64,000 nt of DNA from Phycisphaeraceae bacterium (GTDB lineage Bacteria > Planctomycetota > Phycisphaerae > Phycisphaerales > UBA1924): assembly GCA_019636535.1 (NCBI GenBank), contig JAHBXK010000004.1, positions 98,842 to 162,841 on the forward strand, in the 5' to 3' direction. Numbering within the stretch: position 1 is the stretch's first letter; the number at the start of each line of letters is the position of its first letter. The notes under the pieces are model-generated. The model was not told the origin of the DNA and made no database searches. It saw only the letters and a list, made by a program, of their open reading frames with translations. The position numbers and the translations under genes were made by a program. Shown here one piece after another: positions 36,342 to 44,051 of this stretch.

Positions 36342-38938
36342 CGCCGCACCCCCTCTCCCGCCTGCGCTGCGCCCCCGCCCTCCAGCCAATACAGCGCCCG
36401 CACCGGCGGCACGCCCAACGACACGTCCGGCCATGTGCGCAGCAACCGCACGCCATGCCGCCCGCCATCATCCGCCAGCCACGCGCCAACACGCTCCATC
36501 GTCACCGCCCGGTCAAAGTACCCGCTCCGCGTGATCAATCGGTCCAACTCCGCGAAGTTCACGATCACGAACTCCACCCCCATCCCGCGCAAGTGCGCGG
36601 TCCACGCCGCCGGCTCATCCGGCTGCGCCCTGATCGCATCCCCCAGCGGCGAGCGATCCCACGCCGTGTGATACACCACCCCCGCCTCCGCTCCCCCGGT
36701 GGCGCCGAAGAAGTACAACGGCGCACCATCCCCCAGCAGATACACGCGCCCAAACTCGCGCGAACCACCCGCCCCCACCACGCCCCCCTCACCCGGAAAC
36801 GCCGACGTCCCCAGCATCGCCGGATGCAACGTCAGGTTCACCAGCGCCTCCGCGGCAGCGCTCTGCGCCACGATCCGCCGGCGTTCCCCCTCCGGCGCAT
36901 CCGCCAGCAGCACCTCCATCCCCGCCCCGGTCGTGGCCCCGCTCCCCGCGATCAACATCAGGTTCGGCTGGTTCCGTCGCTGCCCCGCAAAGTGAACCGC
37001 CGACCACACCCCCAGCATCGCAACCGCCGCCCCCAGCCCCAACACCACCGCCCGCCGAGCGCCCCCCCCGCGCGGACCACCACCGCCGCCGCGCGCTCGC
37101 TCGCGCGCAAACAGCGCACGCCACAAACTCCACCCGCCCACCCCCACCCCCATCGACGCACTCACCGCCAGCGGCAGAAAGAACCGCGATTGCAGGTGCG
37201 TCAACGCCAGCCACGCGGCGATCATCGCAACCGAGCCGACCAACAGCACCAGCGCAAATGCCCGCGCCCGCGCATCCGTCCCCCCTCCTCCTCCGCCGCG
37301 GCCGCGCGCCAGCAGCACCGTCACCACCACCCCGATCAACCCCGCGATCGGCACGCCCCCCTGCGCCCACTGCTCATGCCCCAGCCCGCGCGCACCCGAC
37401 ACCAGCAACCCCAGTCGATCCACCCAACCCACGTCCGACCCGTGCGAAGCCGCGTACGTCGCCAACTGCTCCGCCGACCAATGCCCGCCGCCGAACACAC
37501 CGGCCCCGAACGGAAACACCGGGTTCCCGCTCGCCAGCCAGTTCCGCACCAGCCACGGCAGCATCAGCAGCACGCCCAGCGCTGCGCCCGCACCGATCGC
37601 CCCCGCCCATCGCTTCCGCGGCACGAACGCCAGCAGCATCAGCCCCACCGTCGGCGCAACCATGAACAACGCCGTCGGCTTCGCGCTGCACGCCACACCC
37701 ACCAGCCCCCCCACCAGCGCCCCGCGTGCGACCGCTCCACCCCCCGGCCGCACGCACACCAGCACCGCCCCAGCAAACAGCAGATTCACCGCCATCTCGT
37801 TGTACGCCAAACTCCCGCTCACCAGCACCCACGGCACGCTCAGGTGCAACGCCCCCGCCACCACACCCATCGCGCGTGCGACCCGCGCTCGCTCCGCTTC
37901 ATCATCCCCGCTCAGCGCACCCCCACCCTCCGGCGCTCCACGCATCACCACATACACCACCCGCCCCACCACCACGCTCGCCAGCACACCCAGCAGGCCG
38001 TGCAACAACTGGCAAGCGATCAGCCACGCACCCTCTCCACCCACCAGCCGCTCCGCCACCGTCACCCCAACACCCGTCCCCATCGACGGCCACGCCGGCA
38101 TCATCGCGCCCAAGTGCAAGTACGCCGCTTCCACATACGACGGCAGAAACGAGTACACGTTGTGCTCCACCGGCCACAACCTGCCCACTCCTTCCGGCGC
38201 ACCCGTCGCCCACTCCTTGGGCAACTGCAAGTGGTAACTCATCACGTCGTACGCGCCGTACTCCGAGTCCCACAGCCACCCCGGCGGCGAGCACACCGCC
38301 ACCAGCACCACCCCCAGCGCCGGCCCACCCACAAACAACCCCCCCGGCAACACCGGCCACCCTTCCGGCCGCAGCGGCCCACGCACCAACTGATCCCCCA
38401 GCAACACCAGCCCCACCGCCACCGGCGCCCACGCCCACACCAACGCCCCGCGACCATCGCCGCTCAACAACCCCGCCATCCCCATCAGGTGCGACACCAG
38501 CAGCATCGCCCCGACGCCCGCGGGAATCTGCATCCACACGCTCGCACCACCTCCCAAACGAAGAGGTCTGGCGAGTGGACCGGCTCGACTCCCCCTCCCA
38601 GAGGGCGTGGGTTGCGAAGGGGGGGTGGGTTGTCCAAACTCGTCGACGTTGCCCCTCCTCCCTTCGTGCCTTCGTGCCTCCGTCCCTCCGTCCCTTGCCA
38701 ACCCCACCACCACCCTCCCCAATCCAACCGCCCCCAGCACCCACGCCACCGGATACACCACGCACTGCAACAGCGCGTTGAAAGCCCCCAGCACACCGAT
38801 CGCGCTCCCACCGCGCTGCGATGACAACCCCTCCGGCAACCCGATCGACGACAGCACCACCAGCGTCGCGAAAGCGCACACCATCAGCCCACCCGGCCCG
38901 GCCCAACGCTGCGCTCGGCTCGCTTCCCACGCCTGCAT
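36338..38938 (-). CDS. GT-C-type multi-pass membrane glycosyltransferase (PMT/ArnT-like)
   Basis: The 866-residue protein has more than ten hydrophobic segments. Its first large loop contains YGAYDVMSYHLQLPKEW, which resembles the acidic, metal-binding first loop of GT-C enzymes that use polyprenyl-phosphate sugars. A soluble C-terminal domain of about 200 residues ends the protein. ATG 38938 is chosen; a TTG at 38989 would add 17 residues. Residues about 80-130 are polar and lie in a region (38545-38700) that contains a dispersed repeat and looks like an in-frame insertion. The gene is translationally coupled to the flippase-like gene downstream. The donor and acceptor are unknown. Confidence 0.78.
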   Translation of the reverse strand: MQAWEASRAQRWAGPGGLMVCAFATLVVLSSIGLPEGLSSQRGGSAIGVLGAFNALLQCVVYPVAWVLGAVGLGRVVVGLARDGGTEARRHEGRRGNVDEFGQPTPPSQPTPSGRGSRAGPLARPLRLGGGASVWMQIPAGVGAMLLVSHLMGMAGLLSGDGRGALVWAWAPVAVGLVLLGDQLVRGPLRPEGWPVLPGGLFVGGPALGVVLVAVCSPPGWLWDSEYGAYDVMSYHLQLPKEWATGAPEGVGRLWPVEHNVYSFLPSYVEAAYLHLGAMMPAWPSMGTGVGVTVAERLVGGEGAWLIACQLLHGLLGVLASVVVGRVVYVVMRGAPEGGGALSGDDEAERARVARAMGVVAGALHLSVPWVLVSGSLAYNEMAVNLLFAGAVLVCVRPGGGAVARGALVGGLVGVACSAKPTALFMVAPTVGLMLLAFVPRKRWAGAIGAGAALGVLLMLPWLVRNWLASGNPVFPFGAGVFGGGHWSAEQLATYAASHGSDVGWVDRLGLLVSGARGLGHEQWAQGGVPIAGLIGVVVTVLLARGRGGGGGGTDARARAFALVLLVGSVAMIAAWLALTHLQSRFFLPLAVSASMGVGVGGWSLWRALFARERARGGGGGPRGGGARRAVVLGLGAAVAMLGVWSAVHFAGQRRNQPNLMLIAGSGATTGAGMEVLLADAPEGERRRIVAQSAAAEALVNLTLHPAMLGTSAFPGEGGVVGAGGSREFGRVYLLGDGAPLYFFGATGGAEAGVVYHTAWDRSPLGDAIRAQPDEPAAWTAHLRGMGVEFVIVNFAELDRLITRSGYFDRAVTMERVGAWLADDGGRHGVRLLRTWPDVSLGVPPVRALYWLEGGGAAQAGEGVRR
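38661..38696. repeat. Degenerate CCTTCGTGCC/CCTCCGT repeat inside a coding region
   Basis: Tandem, slightly degenerate ten-base units occur here within the GT-C gene. The 14-base string gtgccttcgtgcct (38666-38679) recurs exactly at 39057-39070, upstream of the Fur-family gene. The two copies are oriented the same way, so a dispersed simple repeat has entered both a gene and an intergenic region. Confidence 0.65.
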
Positions 38939-39034
38939 AGCACGCAGGATACGAGATGCCGCGAACGATGGCCGACCGCCCTCAACCAACCGAACGACAT
39001 CGCGCCCCTTCCGCCACTTCCTTCCCTTCGTCCC

Positions 39035-39071
39035 CCCTCCGTGGCTCCGTGCCTCCGTGCCTTCGTGCCTG
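39035..39071. repeat. Second copy of the CCTCCGTGCC/CCTTCGTGCC repeat
   Basis: This copy lies between the GT-C gene and the Fur-family gene, ending 23 bases before the latter's start. It shares gtgccttcgtgcct and the related unit gtgcctccgt with the copy at 38661-38696. It may affect expression of the downstream regulator, but no known element type matches it. Confidence 0.65.
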
Positions 39072-39094
39072 CCTTCCCCCGTACCATCCCTCCG

Positions 39095-39574
39095 ATGGCC
39101 CTCCTCCCGCCAACACCCTCACCCGCCGTCGCTCAACCCGACGACGAGACGTTCGAGATCATCGAGCCGCTCTGCGCCGTCTTCCGCCGCAGGCTCAAGC
39201 AGGAGGGCCTGAAGTACACCCCCGAGCGGGCCCACATCCTCGACGCCATCATCCGCCGCGACGACGTCTTCCAGGCCGACCAACTCCTCGCCGCCATGCG
39301 CGCGGAGGGCTTCCGCGTCTCCAAGGCCACCATCTACCGAACCATCAAACTCCTCGCCGACTCGGGCATCATCCAGCAGGTCCTCTTCGACGCCGAGCAC
39401 GCCCACTACCAGCTCGCCTACGGAACCAAGACCACCGGCCTGCTCGTCCGCGTCGACACCAAAGAAATCACCACCATCGACCTCCCCGAAGTCGCCGAAC
39501 TCCGCGACCGAATCTGCGCCCAGCACGGGCTGAAACCCGAGGGGCACAGGTTGGTGATCTACGCGCGGGGGTAA
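39095..39574 (+). CDS. Fur-family transcriptional regulator lacking usual metal ligands
   Basis: The 159-residue protein has the Fur fold: KQEGLKYTPERAHILDAIIRRDDVFQADQLLAAMR, then recognition-helix text SKATIYRTIKLLADSGIIQQ (residues 76-95). The dimerization half is shorter and altered. Where Fur, Zur and PerR carry a His-rich HHDH segment and a Cys, this protein has EHAHYQLAYG (101-110) and no CxxC pair. Some planctomycete regulators share this look. It may respond to another signal or bind metal through fewer ligands. A repeat sits just upstream, and the NACHT gene ends 17 bases past its stop on the opposite strand. Confidence 0.85.
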   Translation: MALLPPTPSPAVAQPDDETFEIIEPLCAVFRRRLKQEGLKYTPERAHILDAIIRRDDVFQADQLLAAMRAEGFRVSKATIYRTIKLLADSGIIQQVLFDAEHAHYQLAYGTKTTGLLVRVDTKEITTIDLPEVAELRDRICAQHGLKPEGHRLVIYARG

Positions 39575-39590
39575 GAAGTGCCCACGTCTG

Positions 39591-41918
39591 TTATAGCAAC
39601 GCAGACTCGTCAACAATCGGGTGGCAAGGGTTACCCGGATTGCCGACTATGCGCTGGGCGATACCACTCATATTGCGATTTGGTACTAGCAAAACCTGTC
39701 CGCCTTGCTTTGTATGAGACGCAAACTCATACTTGACTAGCAATACGATCACGTCATCAACCAGCTCCCTCGCCCCTACATCCATTCCTCGATAGAAGGC
39801 ACCAACCTTTCTGGCCGACCCTCGCTGAACAAAGAGCTTTCTGAGTGCCGTGATAAGCACTCTTTGCCCAAGCGGGATCTTCAGCTCAAGAATACTAGCG
39901 TTTGTGCCGGCATCATCAGTCCAAGACGTGATCTCAACATCAGGTCCGAAGACACCGGAGGATACCTGTGATCTGACAATGTCACCTTCCACCTTGCCTA
40001 TCAAGCATGCATTAATAAATTTCGGAAGTCGCGAACAAACATCCGCCGAAGAAATTCTCAGAATTGGTACAATGCAAGTATCGAATGTGATATTAGACAT
40101 ACTGCCAGACACATCGTCAAGTGAGATTGGCGGTGCCTCGCATCGCTGGATCAGCAATCCATCATCGTCACTATCAAGCCCAGCACGACTGGCTGCAATG
40201 ACGATCTCAGACGCCAAGCTGTCAGCAGAATGCTCGCGTATTGCGGTGTGTGCCGCAGCGTATACTTGCTTGGCTGTGAATGCGTTCGCAACTATCGAGT
40301 TGGCAAGTACCTCGATGCCAAGCTCCCCTAGCGAACGATTCCACGTCAGGTAGTCCAGAGCATCTCCGTGCCCGTTCTGTTTAATATACTCTCGAACATC
40401 TCCAGCTCGTGCAACATCTGCAACATCTGTGTCAACAAACTGCCGTGCATCCGCCTGACCTGCGGCCCGACTCAGGCAAAACAAGCGAAGGAGTAGTTGC
40501 TCTCCGTTGTCCGCTGGTGGATAGCCGCAGACGTCCTCGTAAGCTCGCCGCAATTGATCCAAGGTCAAAGGTCCTAGGCCATCAGTAGAGCGGCGTGCAA
40601 ATGTAGCCAATCGCTCAACGAGACTTCTTACAGTACCACCGTCCAATCCTGGATCAATTTGCGCTTCGCGTTCGCAAACTAGGTCAAGAAGAGTAGACCA
40701 TCCTTCCGCTGGCAGACTTGTCCCGAGCTGTGGAAGTACGTCAAGCAGTCGTCGTGCGGCCAAGTATCCGACTAGCAAAGGTCGGCGCGGCATCCAGGTA
40801 GGTACGGAGCTCGAAGCACCTAGGTGCGATAGATACTGCTTAAGTTGATCGATAGAGAACTCTGTGAGTGTAAGTTTTTCAAAATTCTTAGTTACCCCAA
40901 ATGCCTGCCACATCTCTGTGTCGGTATCAAAGAATCCGTCGCGGCCAGCAACAATAATAGACGTGCTTGGTGGACTTTCCTCTATGAATCTGCGTATTAA
41001 TACGCAAGCGCGAAATCGAAACTGGCTCGGTTTGGTAGCCTTCCCACCCCAGGCATCTGGTGAAATCTCATCAAAACCGTCTAGCAAGAGAGTTGTAAAA
41101 CCACCTCTCCAGGCTCTGATCAACCCGGCGGAATCAGTTAGTCCCACGCGACGAGCATGTCTTATCAAGGCCTCGCTCGGATCATCTTGCGTGTGATGAT
41201 CACGGAGATTCAAGACAACGGGAAAAGTGGGTAATTTGTCTGATACATAGCGATCGGCTAGCCGTAGAAACATGTCTCGCAATAGCATGCTTTTCCCCAT
41301 GCCATAATCGCCAAGAATCACGGCGCGAACACCGTAGCTTTTGTCAATGTCGGTATCGCGCAGTACGGCTGCGATCTTGGAGATCAGGGCCGAAGCAGAT
41401 TCGCTTGTTTGTTGGCTTGGCGAGTAGAGTTGACTTTCTACGTAAGGAGTGCGGGGAGCAGCGTTGCCAGTTTCTGGATCATGTACGCTGCCAAAGCGAT
41501 AGGATCGTCGTGCGGCTATATATGCAGTGCCGTCTGCAAGTTGTGCCGTAAACAGACGAAAGGATAGTATGGTAATATTGATGCCATTGCGCTTTGAGCA
41601 TACATCGATCACGGCCGCTCGTTGCTCGGGTGAAGGTTCGTCTTTGGTAACCAGCCACCCCGTGTACTGGCGAGATGGATCCTGCTTTCGTGCCTCAGTG
41701 ATGGCATTGGCCAAGTGCTTTGCATCGTCGCGCGCCTTGGCGGCTTGACGACTCGTGGTCGCCTCAAGGAAGTAGGTTTGCAAGCTCGACCTAAAAACGC
41801 CATCGGTTTCGCAACCAAGTACGTTCTCGCGACCGCCTGCTGCGTCTGACCACAATAGCCGAGCTAAGTCTCTCACTCGGCGTTCAAAGGAAGCTTCCTC
41901 GTCGTTTCGCGATGTCAT
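39591..41918 (-). CDS. NACHT-family STAND NTPase with N-terminal nuclease-like domain (candidate immune protein)
   Basis: The 775-residue protein has three parts. Residues about 10-125 resemble a PD-(D/E)XK nuclease fold: GCETDG (Asp39) and YFLEATTS (Glu52), though the usual ExK lysine is not evident. Residues about 175-430 form a NACHT NTPase: Walker A GDYGMGKS (203-210) and Walker B TTLLLDGFDEI (275-285), with the paired acidic residues typical of NACHT. The C-terminal 300 residues have no clear repeats and may be the sensor. NACHT proteins in bacteria often defend against phage by sensing and nuclease action; that role is inferred here. The gene is much richer in A and T than all its neighbours and uses different codons, which indicates recent transfer. 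ATG 41918 is chosen; upstream frame (to 42011) is less likely. Confidence 0.85.
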   Translation of the reverse strand: MTSRNDEEASFERRVRDLARLLWSDAAGGRENVLGCETDGVFRSSLQTYFLEATTSRQAAKARDDAKHLANAITEARKQDPSRQYTGWLVTKDEPSPEQRAAVIDVCSKRNGINITILSFRLFTAQLADGTAYIAARRSYRFGSVHDPETGNAAPRTPYVESQLYSPSQQTSESASALISKIAAVLRDTDIDKSYGVRAVILGDYGMGKSMLLRDMFLRLADRYVSDKLPTFPVVLNLRDHHTQDDPSEALIRHARRVGLTDSAGLIRAWRGGFTTLLLDGFDEISPDAWGGKATKPSQFRFRACVLIRRFIEESPPSTSIIVAGRDGFFDTDTEMWQAFGVTKNFEKLTLTEFSIDQLKQYLSHLGASSSVPTWMPRRPLLVGYLAARRLLDVLPQLGTSLPAEGWSTLLDLVCEREAQIDPGLDGGTVRSLVERLATFARRSTDGLGPLTLDQLRRAYEDVCGYPPADNGEQLLLRLFCLSRAAGQADARQFVDTDVADVARAGDVREYIKQNGHGDALDYLTWNRSLGELGIEVLANSIVANAFTAKQVYAAAHTAIREHSADSLASEIVIAASRAGLDSDDDGLLIQRCEAPPISLDDVSGSMSNITFDTCIVPILRISSADVCSRLPKFINACLIGKVEGDIVRSQVSSGVFGPDVEITSWTDDAGTNASILELKIPLGQRVLITALRKLFVQRGSARKVGAFYRGMDVGARELVDDVIVLLVKYEFASHTKQGGQVLLVPNRNMSGIAQRIVGNPGNPCHPIVDESALL

Positions 41919-42147
41919 TGTGTCAATCCACTCGATGGCCAAGGATATGGCCTGTGTCAGTCGTGATCCGCAGGCAGTCCCGAAGTTAACGCGGGATTCT
42001 GGATGATACAACTAAGAGGGTGCTCGGGCTTGTAGAACGCGCGCGGGAAGGGGTGCTTCAAGCGTCGTTGCACGAAACTGAGGTGTGTGGTGCCGTAAAC
42101 CGTGCCGAACGCAGTGGTTGGGCTGCACGGACCAGTAGTCAGGGGGC
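41919..42147. other. Junction between NACHT gene and iron-type permease gene
   Basis: This 229-base stretch is where base composition changes from the AT-richer NACHT gene to the normal GC-rich background, at about 42010-42030. It should hold the promoter of the NACHT gene. No inverted repeats, integrase remnants, tRNA fragment or target-site duplication were found at either island edge by eye. Confidence 0.5.
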
Positions 42148-43953
42148 TCACACCCTGAAAATCGACCCCAACTTCTTCCCCAGCAAAATCGATGCGCCCA
42201 CCAGCGTCACCGTCAACATCGCCATCCCCCACACGCCCATCGCGCTCGCCACGTGCGGCCCATCCCCCATCCGGTTCAGGAAACTAAAGATCGCCTTCGT
42301 CACGGGGTAGTCGCTCGGCACCTGCGCCAGAATCAGCGAGTCGCTCACCTCCAGCATCGAGAAACTGAAGGCGAGCAACGCCCCCGCGATCAGGTTCGCC
42401 GCGATCAAGGGCAGGATCACCCGCCGCACCGCCGTCACCCGCGACGCCCCGAGGTTCATCGCCGCCTCTTCCAGTTCGCCCGACGTCTGCTCCAGCCCCG
42501 CCACCGTCGCACGCACGATGTACGGCAACCGCCGCACCGCGTACGCCGCCACCAGCAGCGGGATCGGGTTCGGGTTCGCGCCGAACACGCTGATGAACTC
42601 CAGCGGGTTCCCCTTCCCGAACGGCCACTTCAAACTCATCGCCACGTACCCGAACGCCATCACCAGCCCCGGCACCGCCAACGGCAGCATGCACAGCGCA
42701 TCGAGGATCGACCGTCCGCGGATCTTCGTCCGCACGATCAGGTAGCCGACCAGGATCCCGAACAAGAGGTTCAGCACCACCGCCGACACCGACAACTTCA
42801 GCGAGTTCTTCACGCTCCCCACCGCGTCCGGGTGCGACAGCGCGATCTCGAAGTGCGACAGCGTGAAGGCCTCGGGCAGAATCGTCCCGTACCACCGCCC
42901 CGGCGCCGTCAGCGCCGTCAGCACCACGCCCAGGTGCGGCAACAGCGCCACCCCGATCACCCCCGCAAAGGCGCACGTCGCCAGCCAGCCGCGCCATCCC
43001 TCCAGCCGCTTCTCGCCGCCGGCACGCGACGCCTTGGCGTACATCGCGTACGCCCGCCCGCCGAAGACCGACCGCCCGAGCACGTAGATCAACACCGCCG
43101 TGAACAGCATCACCACCGTCAGCGCGTACGGCGTGGCGCTCGACTCGACCTCCTTCAACCCGTTGAAGATCTGCACCGGCGTCACGTACGTGAAGTCAAA
43201 GACCAGCGGCGTCCCCAGTTCCGTGAACGACCAGATGAACACGATCGTCCCGCCGGCGAACAGCCCCGGCCGGATCAACGGCAGCGTGATCGTGAAAAAC
43301 CGCCGCACCGGCCCCGCCCCAAGGTTCTCCGCCGCCTCTTCCAGCGCCGGGTCCAGGTTCGCAAGCGCGGCCGTCGCGTTCAAGTAGATGATCGGGTACA
43401 GCGCCAGCGCCTGCATCGCCACCACGCCGTAGAACTTCGCCTTCCCCAGAAAGTCGTACCTGAACCCGAACAGGCTGTCCAGGATCACGTTCACCGACCC
43501 CTCGCGTCCAAGCAGCGCCGACATCCCGATCGCCCCGACGAACGGCGGCAGGATCAGCGGCACCAAAATCAGCGCCCCCAGCGCCGTCTTCAGCGGGAAC
43601 GTGTACTTCGCCGCGCAGAACGCCAGCGGCAACGCCAGCAGAATCGCCAGGCTCGTCGTCGTCGTCGCCACCAGCAGCGAGTTCGTCAGCCCCCGCAGCG
43701 TCGACGGATCCTCGAACACCAGCCGCAGGTTCAAGAGCGTAAACGTCCGATCCACCGGCGACACAAACGCCCCAGACACCGTCAGGATGATCGGGTACAG
43801 CAGCAGCACGCCCAGCAGCCCGAGCAGCATCACCAGCAGCGCATACGACCCCGTCTGCCGGGGCAGCCACGGCCCCCGACGCACGCGGCGATCCGCTCGC
43901 CCCGACGGCACGGGTGGCTCGGTCTTCAGGTTCTCCGCGGCAATCCGGGCCAT
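42148..43953 (-). CDS. Iron(III)-type ABC transporter permease (FbpB/ThiP-like, duplicated)
   Basis: The 601-residue protein is a fused double permease of the ferric-iron or thiamine type. Each half carries an EAA loop: EEAAENLGAGPVRRFFTITLPLI in the first and EEAAMNLGASRVTAVRRVILPLI in the second. About 12 hydrophobic segments are present. Related proteins import ferric iron, sulfate, 2-aminoethylphosphonate or spermidine with a periplasmic binding protein and one ATPase. Neither partner lies in the window: the upstream gene is unrelated, and on the downstream side the NACHT gene now sits. Iron is favoured on general similarity and because a Fur-family gene is nearby, but the substrate is not proven. 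Confidence 0.9.
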   Translation of the reverse strand: MARIAAENLKTEPPVPSGRADRRVRRGPWLPRQTGSYALLVMLLGLLGVLLLYPIILTVSGAFVSPVDRTFTLLNLRLVFEDPSTLRGLTNSLLVATTTTSLAILLALPLAFCAAKYTFPLKTALGALILVPLILPPFVGAIGMSALLGREGSVNVILDSLFGFRYDFLGKAKFYGVVAMQALALYPIIYLNATAALANLDPALEEAAENLGAGPVRRFFTITLPLIRPGLFAGGTIVFIWSFTELGTPLVFDFTYVTPVQIFNGLKEVESSATPYALTVVMLFTAVLIYVLGRSVFGGRAYAMYAKASRAGGEKRLEGWRGWLATCAFAGVIGVALLPHLGVVLTALTAPGRWYGTILPEAFTLSHFEIALSHPDAVGSVKNSLKLSVSAVVLNLLFGILVGYLIVRTKIRGRSILDALCMLPLAVPGLVMAFGYVAMSLKWPFGKGNPLEFISVFGANPNPIPLLVAAYAVRRLPYIVRATVAGLEQTSGELEEAAMNLGASRVTAVRRVILPLIAANLIAGALLAFSFSMLEVSDSLILAQVPSDYPVTKAIFSFLNRMGDGPHVASAMGVWGMAMLTVTLVGASILLGKKLGSIFRV

Positions 43954-44051
43954 GGGCCCGCAGTGTATGGGAATCGGCCCGCCCGCCCACGCGCCCCGGC
44001 CAACATCCTCACATCCTCTTTACACCCCGCCCCAGCCCCGGCCCCTCCAAC

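Noticed and set aside
36068..38824. A 918-residue Arg/His/Pro-rich plus-strand frame
   Set aside because: It is the shadow of the GT-C gene and its neighbour on the minus strand; the composition is that of antisense high-GC coding DNA.
39591..42011. Insertion sequence or prophage carrying the NACHT gene
   Set aside because: No transposase, integrase, terminal inverted repeat or target-site duplication could be seen; only the base composition suggests transfer.
42020..42310. 96-residue plus-strand frame at the edge of the NACHT island
   Set aside because: Most of it is antisense to the permease gene end and no domain or ribosome-binding site supports it.
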